From: Burkholderiales bacterium
GTDB taxonomy: Bacteria > Pseudomonadota > Gammaproteobacteria > Burkholderiales > Nitrosomonadaceae
DNA: 14,634 nt
Assembly (NCBI GenBank): GCA_024235735.1
Contig: JACKLU010000027.1
Location: forward strand, 1-14,634
Direction of reading: 5' to 3'
This document shows, piece after piece, positions 1-6,594 of this stretch. The notes under the pieces are model-generated. The model made no database searches. It was not told where the DNA came from and saw nothing but the letters and a program-made list of their open reading frames with translations. Position 1 is the first letter of the stretch, and every line of letters begins with the position of its first letter. Both the position numbers and the translations under genes were made by a program.

Positions 1-264
1 AAAAATTGACACGGAGCGCATATTGATCAAGTGAGGCAGGCCGTTCATCGCGCGTTCGATAGGGAGACTGATCAGTTTTTCGATTTCTTCCGGCGCCTGA
101 CCGGGATATTGCGTGACCACCTGAACAAAAACATTCTGCACGTCAGGAAAGGCCTGCACCGGCAGCTTTTCGAAGGACTGAATGCCGAGTGCAATCAATA
201 TGACGAACGCCCCGATCACCAGCGCGCGTTGCTGCAAACAGAATTCAATCACCCGGGCAATCAT
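1..264 (-). CDS. RND efflux pump inner-membrane subunit, heavy-metal (CzcA/CusA) type, N-terminal part
   Basis: This is the first 88 codons of a proton-driven inner-membrane RND exporter; the rest lies beyond the left edge. The start is ATG at 264, 9 bp after the stop of the adaptor gene, with an AAAGGGG ribosome binding site. The N-terminus reads MIARVIEFCLQQRALVIGAF, the usual first transmembrane helix (about residues 10-30). It is followed by LPVQAFPDVQN, a PGQAPEEIEKLISLPIE stretch and AMNGLP, which match the periplasmic porter start of the heavy-metal efflux (HME) subfamily better than the drug-type HAE1 pumps. The pump takes substrate from the periplasm or inner membrane and passes it to the adaptor and a TolC-like channel. 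It is almost certainly co-transcribed with the adaptor. The transported metal cannot be told from this fragment, because the substrate-relay helices are missing. Confidence 0.9.
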   Translation of the reverse strand, partial: MIARVIEFCLQQRALVIGAFVILIALGIQSFEKLPVQAFPDVQNVFVQVVTQYPGQAPEEIEKLISLPIERAMNGLPHLINMRSVSIF

Positions 265-273
265 CGCGCCCCT

Positions 274-1404
274 TTATTGTTCGTTTGCATGCTGCTTCTG
301 TTCAGCACGCAACAACAATGCACCATCGGCGACAAAACGCTCGCCGGGATTCAGTCCGTCACGTATAACGGCCTGGTTGCGGGTGCGCAGCCCCACTGTC
401 ACACGCCGTTTCAAATAGCGATGATTACCTGTATCGATATAGACCCAGTCGGATTCACCTTCACTAAACAACGCCGTTAACGGAATGATGACAACCCGAT
501 CACCCGGATCACTCAGCACTGTCGCGCTGGCAAACATGGCGGGTAACAGCCGTTTATCTTCATTCTGGATGATACAACGCACCTTTACGGTACGCGACGT
601 TTCGTCAACGACCTGGCTGATATAATCAATGGTTGCAACAAAACTTTCTTCGGGATAAGCGGGAACATGGATACGAACATGAGCGCCTCGTGATATGAGT
701 CCGATATCCTTTTCAAAGATATCGATCAGCACCCATAGACGGGATAAATCTGAAATGACAAATAACGGCAGCGGCAAATCCGGCTTAACTTCCATGCCGG
801 GATTGATATTGCGTTCCGTAACGATACCCGCCAACGGTGCCCGCAGGACAAAACGGCCATCCATTTGTCTGTTGTGCACACCGAGATTAGCCAGTTTGAG
901 GCGGTTACGTTCAGTTTCGCTACGCGCCCGCACCAGCTGATCCTCTGCTTCATCGACCGCCTTTCTCGGCGCAATATTATTTTCAAAAAGTGATTGAACA
1001 CGTCCATAGGCACGTTTAACCATTTCAAGATCGGCCAGCGATTCCGCGTAGGCTGCCTGTGCATGCGCCAGTTCGGGACTGTCCAGCTCAGCAAGTATAT
1101 CGGCCACGTTGACCTGTAAACCGATTTCTGCAATTTTTCCGATTACACGCCCCGATATGGGCGATGAAACGCGTACCGTGCGAGTCTCATCATAAACGAC
1201 TTTTCCGGTGACCAGATCCAACAGCGGGCGCTGCATCAGCGGCGCTTCAGCTTCAGTAATATACTTGAGTTTGGGTGATTTTCCGTCAAGAACGATCATA
1301 TCCGGGCTTGCTGAAATAGCGCCGGACTTCTCCGTAGCAATCTGTGAGTAACAAGAAAACAAAGGAACAGCCAAAAATATCGAGAGAATACCGATGCCCT
1401 TCAT
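274..1404 (-). CDS. RND efflux periplasmic adaptor subunit (membrane fusion protein, CzcB/CusB-like)
   Basis: A 376-residue adaptor that bridges the inner-membrane pump (next gene, 9 bp downstream) and an outer-membrane channel. An N-terminal hydrophobic segment (residues 4-17) ends in LFSC, so Cys18 could be lipidated, although Phe at -2 makes a weak lipobox. The first half of the lipoyl-like domain is around residues 78-112 (PISGRV ... LAELDSPELAHAQAAY). A helical hairpin of about 65 residues follows (about 113-180), and the second lipoyl half starts at FVLRAPLAGIVTERNINPGM. Beta-barrel and membrane-proximal domains fill the remainder. The SPELAHAQAAY passage at the start of the coiled coil is typical of the CzcB group. 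ATG 1404 has an AGGTGA ribosome binding site and overlaps the stop of a small upstream frame (ATGA). No outer-membrane channel gene is in view. Substrate specificity is unresolved; there is no His-rich metal-binding extension. Confidence 0.9.
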   Translation of the reverse strand: MKGIGILSIFLAVPLFSCYSQIATEKSGAISASPDMIVLDGKSPKLKYITEAEAPLMQRPLLDLVTGKVVYDETRTVRVSSPISGRVIGKIAEIGLQVNVADILAELDSPELAHAQAAYAESLADLEMVKRAYGRVQSLFENNIAPRKAVDEAEDQLVRARSETERNRLKLANLGVHNRQMDGRFVLRAPLAGIVTERNINPGMEVKPDLPLPLFVISDLSRLWVLIDIFEKDIGLISRGAHVRIHVPAYPEESFVATIDYISQVVDETSRTVKVRCIIQNEDKRLLPAMFASATVLSDPGDRVVIIPLTALFSEGESDWVYIDTGNHRYLKRRVTVGLRTRNQAVIRDGLNPGERFVADGALLLRAEQKQHANEQ

Positions 1405-1517
1405 TCGTTCACCTCACTATTAAAGCGCCTACACACTGATACCAGCGGACGGGTGTGGAAAAGCTGTTGGTCAGCTGATTCGAATAAACCGGTCACAAAA
1501 TCTTCCAGTGCGCGCAT
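1401..1517 (-). CDS. Possible 38-residue coupled small ORF, perhaps remnant of a CzcI-like gene
   Basis: An open frame runs from after a stop codon (first sense codon at 1568) to a TGA at 1403-1401 that overlaps the adaptor's ATG as ATGA, the classic arrangement for translational coupling. The first ATG is at 1517 and gives 38 residues. If translation came from further upstream, the frame would also contain the motif DGHCGH (about codons 7-12). That Cys/His pattern recalls the small periplasmic CzcI-like / DUF2946 proteins that often precede metal-efflux genes, so this may be the 3' end of a decayed one. No good ribosome binding site precedes ATG 1517, no signal peptide is present, and the length is near what chance allows. 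Homology to CzcI is an inference from one short motif. Confidence 0.25.
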   Translation of the reverse strand: MRALEDFVTGLFESADQQLFHTRPLVSVCRRFNSEVNE

Positions 1518-1571
1518 CCCGAATGTAATGTGTCCACAGTGCCCATCCGAAACTGGTATTACAATCTACCT

Positions 1572-2057
1572 TTACCAATATAACTGCTGGAAATAACAGG
1601 ACGGGCAATGCCAGTAATAATTGCTACGATACGCCACCGGCCATAAATGAATGCCACTGGCCTTGATCACCGGCAAACCGATGCCATCCTGTCCGGGCGA
1701 AGGTGTTGTTTTGCCCTCAATAACGCCTACAGCGACCAGTTCCCGCCCTGCGGTATACTGCTCAGGATCAAGCCGCTCAGGACTTTTGATGACAAAATAG
1801 CCTTCACTCTCGCTGTCAATATCCGGGCGTCCGTAATAATCCAATGGATAAGACATGACCTTAAGCGTACTCTGACTTTCTGCATTCTCCAGATCGATAA
1901 TGACGCCGCCCCAGCGCACCATCGTATTCGTATAGTTTTCTGCATCGGCGAGCACCTGAGCGTAAGCGACATCCTTGATACGCGCATCACTGAAAACAGA
2001 CGGCAAGGCAGAGCAGCCGCTCAATAATAAACTGATCAGCAGAACATACAATTTCAT
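1572..2057 (-). CDS. slp: Slp-family outer-membrane lipoprotein
   Basis: A 161-residue predicted outer-membrane lipoprotein. The signal peptide MKLYVLLISLLLSGC ends in a clean lipobox (LSGC) with the lipidated Cys at residue 15; Ser16 at +2 fits sorting to the outer membrane. The mature part has the Slp pattern: V(R)WGGVI near residue 48, a Y-PLD-GRPD segment, an S-GYFVIKSPERLDPEQY stretch, then GRELVAVGVIEG and a closing IHLWP motif with an aromatic tail. Slp proteins are stationary-phase or starvation-induced lipoproteins in enterobacteria, and their molecular role is not well settled. The start is supported by a strong purine-rich ribosome binding site (GGGGGAG). The gene is upstream of, and on the same strand as, the efflux genes with a gap of about 170 bp, so a shared transcript is possible but not shown. 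fhs diverges from it across 204 bp. Confidence 0.85.
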   Translation of the reverse strand: MKLYVLLISLLLSGCSALPSVFSDARIKDVAYAQVLADAENYTNTMVRWGGVIIDLENAESQSTLKVMSYPLDYYGRPDIDSESEGYFVIKSPERLDPEQYTAGRELVAVGVIEGKTTPSPGQDGIGLPVIKASGIHLWPVAYRSNYYWHCPSCYFQQLYW

Positions 2058-2261
2058 CGGATCTCCCCCTCTCTTGTGGTTGATGCAATGTTAGCAGAAA
2101 AAAGTTTTTTTACACGATCTTATAATATGGCTTTAATGGCCGTCCGGGCTTGCCTGACGCCCCTCCCCTTGTCGACATATCCGTAACCGCATTGTATGCT
2201 CGTAACACGATCCGCATCACCGTTGATTTAACCTGAAAACCGAATTCCTGACACCCAGATC

Positions 2262-3905
2262 ATGCGTCCCATACACGAAATCGCCGCCACCCTTGGCCTG
2301 CAATCCGATGCACTGATGTGCTACGGCGCGCATATGGCCAAGCTTCTGCAACACGCTCTGCCCAGCAAAAGCGCCTCACCGGAGGGCAAAATCATCCTCG
2401 TTTCAGCCATCAACCCGACCCGCAGCGGTGAAGGCAAAACCACCGTCGCCATCGGTCTGGCGCAAGGTCTTGCCCGTATCGGCAAAAAAACGGCGCTGGC
2501 GCTGCGCGAACCCTCGCTGGGTCCGGTTTTCGGCGTCAAGGGCGGCGGTGCGGGCGGCGGCCGGTGCCAGCTTGAACCGGCGAACCGCATCAACATGCAT
2601 TTCACCGGCGACATGCATGCCATCGGCGCGGCGCATAATCTGCTGGCCGCGCTACTGGACAATGCGATTCATTTCCGCAGCGAGCTTGATCTGGAGCATC
2701 GCCAGGTTTTCTGGCGCAGGGTACTGGACATCAACGACCGCGCGTTGCGCCAGACAGTCATCGGATTGGGTGGCAGACTCAATGGCGTACCGCGCGAAAC
2801 CGGTTTCGACATCACCGCCGCTTCGGAAATCATGGCCATTCTGTGCCTGAGCGAGGACACCGCTGATCTGAAAGCCCGGCTGGGACGCATTCTGGTCGGC
2901 TTCGACCGCTCGGAAAAAGCGGTCACGGCGCAAAGTCTGCAAGCCACCGGCGCAATGGCGGCGCTGCTGCACGACGCCATACTGCCGAATCTGGTGCAAT
3001 CCAGCGAAGGCGTTCCCGCTTTTGTTCACGGCGGGCCGTTTGGCAACATCGCGCACGGCTGCAACAGCGTGATAGCCACCCGCGCCGCAGCCACATTCGC
3101 GGACTACGCGGTGACTGAAGCCGGTTTTGGCTTCGATCTGGGCGCGGAAAAATTCTTCGACCTGAAATGCCGCAGCGCCGGCCTGTGGCCCAGCGCCGTC
3201 GTGCTGGTGGTAACCGTGCGCGCCTTGCGCATACACGGCGGCGGAAACCCGGATTTTATCGGCAATAACAGCGATGGTGATGATAGCGGCGAAATCGAAC
3301 GCGGACTGGAACACCTGAATCATCATATCCAGAGCGTGCGCGTATTTGGCTTCGAGCCGGTCATCGCGATCAACTGTTTTCCTGACGATAATCAGCACGA
3401 ATTGACTGCCATCGAACGCTGGTGCGCCAGATGCGGGCTGCATTCGGCACGCTTCACCGGATTCACCGATGGCGGCGCCGGAGCCGAAACGCTGGCGCAT
3501 GCGGTAGTCAACGCAGCCGCGCAGCCGCAGCCCACCGCACACTTTCTGTACGAACTGGAGTCCACCCCTGAAGCGAAAATCACCGCCGTAGCGCGAACGA
3601 TTTACGGCGCCGGCACCATTGAATTCAGCCGCACCGCGAGAAAGGACCTTGAACGTATCAGCGCCTTGAATTACGATCGGTTACCGGTCTGCATTGCCAA
3701 AACCCATCTGTCGCTCAGCGGCGACCCGAAGCTGGTAGGCCATCCACTCGACTTCGCACTGCCGGTTGAATCGGTGCGCATCGCCGCCGGCGCGGGTTAC
3801 CTGTTGGTGCTGACCGGCGATATCGTCACCATGCCCGGACTGCCGCGCGAACCGGCCGCCTGCCGCATCGGCCTGACCGATGATGGGGAAATTACCGGGA
3901 TTTGA
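2262..3905 (+). CDS. fhs: Formate-tetrahydrofolate ligase (10-formyl-THF synthetase)
   Basis: A cytoplasmic enzyme that joins formate to tetrahydrofolate using ATP, making 10-formyl-THF for purine and fMet synthesis and feeding the C1 pool. It has 547 residues, the normal length for the family. The P-loop is NPTRSGEGKTT (residues 51-61; family usual PTPAGEGKTT). The conserved block LREPSLGPVFGVKGG (81-95) is followed by NMHFTGDMHA and AHNLLAALLDN. Further on come TEAGFGFDLGAEKFFDLKCR and, near the end, LTGDIVTMPGLPREPAA. The start is fixed by the typical N-terminus (KPIxEIA ... LGL); there is no strong ribosome binding site. It stands alone, with no folD, purU or formate dehydrogenase gene beside it. 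It is visibly more GC-rich than the block downstream. A MITE-like element begins 13 bp after its stop, so any native terminator may have been displaced. Confidence 0.97.
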   Translation: MRPIHEIAATLGLQSDALMCYGAHMAKLLQHALPSKSASPEGKIILVSAINPTRSGEGKTTVAIGLAQGLARIGKKTALALREPSLGPVFGVKGGGAGGGRCQLEPANRINMHFTGDMHAIGAAHNLLAALLDNAIHFRSELDLEHRQVFWRRVLDINDRALRQTVIGLGGRLNGVPRETGFDITAASEIMAILCLSEDTADLKARLGRILVGFDRSEKAVTAQSLQATGAMAALLHDAILPNLVQSSEGVPAFVHGGPFGNIAHGCNSVIATRAAATFADYAVTEAGFGFDLGAEKFFDLKCRSAGLWPSAVVLVVTVRALRIHGGGNPDFIGNNSDGDDSGEIERGLEHLNHHIQSVRVFGFEPVIAINCFPDDNQHELTAIERWCARCGLHSARFTGFTDGGAGAETLAHAVVNAAAQPQPTAHFLYELESTPEAKITAVARTIYGAGTIEFSRTARKDLERISALNYDRLPVCIAKTHLSLSGDPKLVGHPLDFALPVESVRIAAGAGYLLVLTGDIVTMPGLPREPAACRIGLTDDGEITGI

Positions 3906-3918
3906 CGCGCAATCATTC

Positions 3919-4157
3919 AACCTAAAAACCTCAGTTGAATGGGGTTTAGAGTGCGTTGATTTTTATTTTTGGCAAGGCACAATGAGGCGTGATAACGCGT
4001 TATTACAACGAATTGTAACGCAGCAAAAATTAAAAAGCGGCGTGCTATAAACACCATAGTTTGACTCACCATCTGGATGAACCAGAATTGATCAAATTAT
4101 TTCATGTATTCATATCATTAGTCATTTCGGATAGCGATCAACTGAGGTTTTTAGGTT
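3919..4157. mobile_element. MITE-like element with perfect 20-bp terminal inverted repeats
   Basis: The left end (3919-3938, AACCTAAAAACCTCAGTTGA) is the exact reverse complement of the right end (4138-4157). Extending 3 more bases outward on each side adds one mismatch. The 239-bp unit has no protein-coding frame of note. Its interior has further symmetry: ATAACGCGTTAT (3992-4003) and TTACAA-CGAA-TTGTAA (4003-4018). A short unit with long perfect terminal repeats and no transposase is the definition of a MITE, moved in trans by a full-length relative. No clear target-site duplication could be read at either boundary, so the exact ends are uncertain by a few bases. The transposase family is not recognised from the end sequence. 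Its position 13 bp after fhs means it could also form a long stem-loop in the fhs transcript. Confidence 0.75.
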
Positions 4158-4268
4158 TAACGAAATCCATTGATATGAATATTGAGATGGAAACCTGCAA
4201 TACAGCAAATGTCTGCAAGACTACCGGTAGATGACTGAATCTTTGATGGATGCAGCAGGTAGAAAACA

Positions 4269-4338
4269 GGTGTGATAACTAACGGGGATTACACCATAGC
4301 GGCATTTGAACGGTGCAATGTCCTTCGGTTATTGCACC
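4269..4338. repeat. Two tandem REP-like hairpins of shared design
   Basis: The first is GGTGTGAT - 11 nt - ATTACACC (4269-4295, one G-T pair in the stem). The second is GGTGCAAT - 11 nt - ATTGCACC (4312-4338, perfect 8-bp stem, loop containing CCTTCGG). Both are 27 nt long and fit GGTGYRAT-N11-ATTRCACC, and their starts are 43 bp apart. The second resembles the extragenic palindromes (REP-like) that many proteobacteria carry in multiple genomic copies. Two in series recall a BIME-type pair. Copy number in the genome cannot be seen from here. A role as mRNA 3'-end structure or as a target or relic of a REP transposase is inference. Confidence 0.55.
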
Positions 4339-4355
4339 CTACCTTACTTGTTGAC

Positions 4356-4390
4356 CGATAATTTTCAAATTATCGATAGCGCTCGAGCGC
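4356..4390. repeat. Adjacent perfect palindromes (9-bp stem hairpin plus 12-bp palindrome)
   Basis: CGATAATTT-TC-AAATTATCG (4356-4375) is a perfect 9-bp inverted repeat with a 2-nt centre. Four bases later comes GCGCTCGAGCGC (4379-4390), a perfect 12-bp palindrome. Either could bind a dimeric regulator. The second would also make a very stable, tight DNA cruciform or RNA stem. They lie about 270 bp upstream of the cytochrome-porin start. Confidence 0.5.
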
Positions 4391-4657
4391 CGAAATTTGA
4401 AGTGCAGTGAGTATAAATCAGTTGCACCTGACAGTGACCCAGAGTTTTTTCTGAAAATCGATTCTCATTCACAAATTTATCACAAACGATACGTTAGACT
4501 TCCACAGTTTTACACTTCGTAGTGCGTAAATGTAATGGCTTGAATTCAAGTTCAAAAAATAGTGTCCAGGCAATGGTGATCAATAACAATTATTCTAAGC
4601 TCTGTTAAGAGTTTTGGTGACACTGCAACATAAATTTTATTTAATCGGGAGTATGCA

Positions 4658-6022
4658 ATGGCTGTGAATCATAAACTAATGTGGCTTTTAATTGTATTTC
4701 TTGGGATATTATTTTTAAGTACTGAAATCAGCGCGATGCCAAGTTTCGCCCGTCAAACGGGCCTGGCTTGCAGCAGCTGCCATGTACAGTCGTTTGGTCC
4801 AAATTTAACGCCAACGGGGCGCAATTTCAAATTGAACGGCTATACGGCTAGAGGCAATACCGATAGCCGGATGAAATATATTCCGCCAATCAGCGCCATG
4901 GTGCGGGGTTCCTATACGCACACACAAAGCGGCCAACCTGGCGGCGCTGCAGATCGCTATGGCGCCAATGATAACGCGACAATAGATGAAGCTTCAGTTT
5001 TCTATGCGGGGCGCATTTTCTCCAAAGCCGGTGCGTTTGTGCAGGGAACGTATGGGGGTGTAGATGACAAATGGGAACTCGATAACGCCGATATTCGTAT
5101 AGCAGATAATAGCACGATTAGGGGTCAACATTTTGTATATGGTATCTCGACGAATAATTCACCCACTGTTTCCGATCTTTGGAATACGACACCTGTATGG
5201 GGTTTTCCCTATGCTTCGTCAGATTTGGCGCCTACGCCAGCTGCAGGCGCGTTAATCGAATCATTGGGCAGTCAGGTAGTTGGTGCGACAGCATATATGA
5301 TGTGGAACAATCTTTTATATATTGAAGCGGGTGGGTACACGAGTCTGCCCAAAAACATCCAGACAGGAATCAACACATTTGATGCAGAACAAAACAGAAT
5401 TAATGGCGGCGCACCGTATTGGCGGCTAGCACTTCAAAACGATTGGAACGGACATTATGGTGCGGTAGGCGCATTTGGCATGCAGGCGGATGTCAACCCG
5501 CAACGCATAAGGGGTGCAGGAACAGATAGTTTTTACGATTATGGATTTGATGCCACTTATCAGTATTTGGCGAATCTTGCGCATATTTACGAATTAAATT
5601 TGACCTATATTCGCGAGCAGCGGGACATGAATGCCAGTGCTGCATTGGGGTTGGCGGAGAAAAAGAATGGCAGTCTCGATACTGTGCGTATCAGAGCTGG
5701 ATACACATATAAACAAACTTACGGCCTGAGTTTGTTTTATGCGCAAACGACAGGAACGACAGATAACATTATATACAGTTCCGGGGACCCTATCAGTGGC
5801 AGCCGGACAGGCAAACCGGACAGTCAGTCATTTACTGCGGAGCTTAGTTATACCCCATTTGGAAAATCGACTTCTACCTTGTCCACATTGGCTAATCTAA
5901 GGCTGGCGGTTCAGTATGTTCATAACTTCCAGTTTAACGGCAGCTACCGGAATTACGATGGATTTGGGCGCAATGCGGTGGGCAACGATGCACTGTATCT
6001 GAATGGATGGTTAGCATTTTAG
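4658..6022 (+). CDS. Cyc2-like outer-membrane monohaem cytochrome c / beta-barrel (porin) fusion
   Basis: A 454-residue exported protein. A signal peptide (residues 1-26, hydrophobic core WLLIVFLGILFL, ending EISA) is followed at once by MPSFARQTGLACSSCH: a single CxxCH c-haem site (Cys38, Cys41, His42). Next comes GRNFKLNGYT, a signature of Cyc2 and related fused cytochrome-porins. From about residue 75 to the end, the chain is made of alternating polar/aromatic beta-strands joined by Gly/Asn/Asp/Ser-rich loops. It ends in YLNGWLAF, with the terminal Phe expected of a BAM-assembled outer-membrane barrel. The length fits the Cyc2 plan (small haem domain plus a porin of about 16 strands). In neutrophilic and acidophilic iron oxidisers, Cyc2 takes electrons from Fe(II) outside the cell. 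Function here is inferred from architecture only. The start has a GGGAG ribosome binding site 5 nt upstream. The gene stands alone between a MITE-like element and an IS200 remnant and is more AT-rich than fhs and spe, suggesting it may have been acquired. Confidence 0.8.
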   Translation: MAVNHKLMWLLIVFLGILFLSTEISAMPSFARQTGLACSSCHVQSFGPNLTPTGRNFKLNGYTARGNTDSRMKYIPPISAMVRGSYTHTQSGQPGGAADRYGANDNATIDEASVFYAGRIFSKAGAFVQGTYGGVDDKWELDNADIRIADNSTIRGQHFVYGISTNNSPTVSDLWNTTPVWGFPYASSDLAPTPAAGALIESLGSQVVGATAYMMWNNLLYIEAGGYTSLPKNIQTGINTFDAEQNRINGGAPYWRLALQNDWNGHYGAVGAFGMQADVNPQRIRGAGTDSFYDYGFDATYQYLANLAHIYELNLTYIREQRDMNASAALGLAEKKNGSLDTVRIRAGYTYKQTYGLSLFYAQTTGTTDNIIYSSGDPISGSRTGKPDSQSFTAELSYTPFGKSTSTLSTLANLRLAVQYVHNFQFNGSYRNYDGFGRNAVGNDALYLNGWLAF

Positions 6023-6285
6023 CGGTGATGATACCGGGTAAAAATTGAACGACTGCAAGCGAAACAGGTTCAGGCTGCACCTTGTGAAAAACCAACTGAC
6101 TCCATTCTTGTAAGCAGAATGCGAGGTGGGATCTCTTGGTAAATAAACTGAGCAGCTGAATGAGTTATGGATCGTGAATTCAAGTGATAAGTGCATAACC
6201 TACCACCTTTTCAACATCCATGCCGAATAGCTCGAATATTGCATGAAAGGAGGAGGCAATTCCTGTTAAATCTTTTATAATTCAG
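6023..6285. other. Intergenic stretch with a hairpin and a short protein-like open frame
   Basis: No complete gene is seen between the cytochrome-porin stop and the transposase remnant. CATTCT-N7-AGAATG (6103-6121) forms a 6-bp hairpin that lacks a T-run, so it is not a convincing terminator. On the minus strand, the frame from 6281 down to a TGA at 6182-6180 reads 33 sense codons. It includes FHAIFELFGMDVEKVVGYA, which looks protein-like but belongs to no family I recognise and has no proper start. On the plus strand, AAAGGAGGAGG (6246-6256) looks like a very strong ribosome binding site but no start codon follows at a usable distance. Confidence 0.45.
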
Positions 6286-6316
6286 TTATCTATGCTGTAT
6301 AAAAGAAAGGAATTGC
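6256..6316. repeat. 9-bp inverted repeat flanking a short AT-rich segment at the broken transposase end
   Basis: GCAATTCCT (6256-6264) and AGGAATTGC (6308-6316) are exact inverted copies around 43 bp of AT-rich sequence. The right copy lies where the transposase stops resembling its family, so the pair marks the breakpoint. It may be the end of a small insertion or a deletion scar. The repeat is short enough that chance cannot be excluded. Confidence 0.35.
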
Positions 6317-6594
6317 AATTGTCGCGCTATTGCTATCGCACTTTTGCCTTTTATGAAACCCACAACCCGCGATACCGAATACTTCGGCGGTATACTTATA
6401 CACATGTGTATGTGATCCTGCATTAAATGGCCTTCCAGAATTTTACTTTCCCTCTGATTGGTAAGGTCATGTAGTACTTCACCAATATGCTTCCTCAACT
6501 TGCCAAATATCAATCTCTTTCTACGCTTAGGTATAAATACCACATGATATTTACAATCCCAGCGTGTATGACTCAAACTTTGGTACTCCTTCAT
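6286..6594 (-). pseudogene. tnpA: IS200/IS605-family transposase TnpA, C-terminally truncated
   Basis: TnpA of IS200 elements is a small HUH-type, single-strand DNA transposase of about 130-150 residues. Translation from ATG 6594 (AGGAG ribosome binding site 7 nt upstream) gives 102 residues. These begin SLSHTRWDCKYHVVFIPKRR, the family's N-terminal strand, and contain the metal-binding HUH pair DHIHM (His61, His63). SIPPKYSVSRVVGFIKGKSA follows. Resemblance stops at about residue 93, and a short unrelated tail (LQFLSFIQHR) leads to a stop. The C-terminal helix with the catalytic tyrosine, and the usual FWARGY segment, are missing. They were not found in any frame of the next ~100 bp, so this copy should be inactive. 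An alternative upstream ATG at 6654 would add 20 residues that are not family-like. Confidence 0.85.

Larger units (their letters stand above)
4158..4657. other. Non-coding, palindrome-rich leader region upstream of the cytochrome-porin gene
   Basis: No convincing gene is present in these 500 bp. The stretch is AT-rich and unusually full of short perfect palindromes: CTACCGGTAG (4221-4230), the two tandem hairpins at 4269-4338, the pair at 4356-4390, a bulged hairpin at 4509-4530 (TTTAC ... GTAAA) and CTTGAATTCAAG (4539-4550). A small stem-loop (CTCT-GTTA-AGAG) lies near 4595-4610. The promoter of the downstream gene must be here or further upstream, but no -35/-10 pair stands out clearly enough to call. 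Confidence 0.6.

Noticed and set aside
2652..3542. A 296-codon open frame on the minus strand
   Set aside because: It is antisense to fhs in a GC-rich region and its translation shows no family features; fhs is complete and unambiguous.
4600..4640. Sigma-54 promoter before the cytochrome-porin gene (TTGGTGACACTGCAAC)
   Set aside because: The GG and GC elements are too close together for the -24/-12 spacing.
4158..4657. CRISPR array in the repeat-rich stretch
   Set aside because: The repeats are inverted palindromes of differing sequence, not regularly spaced direct repeats with unique spacers, and no cas genes are present.
6103..6121. Terminator after the cytochrome-porin gene
   Set aside because: The 6-bp hairpin is not followed by a T-run and lies about 80 bp after the stop.
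6011..6196. A 61-codon minus-strand frame overlapping the end of the cytochrome-porin gene
   Set aside because: No ribosome binding site, no family resemblance, and composition typical of random AT-rich sequence.
6246..6256. Very strong Shine-Dalgarno-like AAAGGAGGAGG on the plus strand
   Set aside because: No start codon follows at a usable distance and no open frame continues from it.
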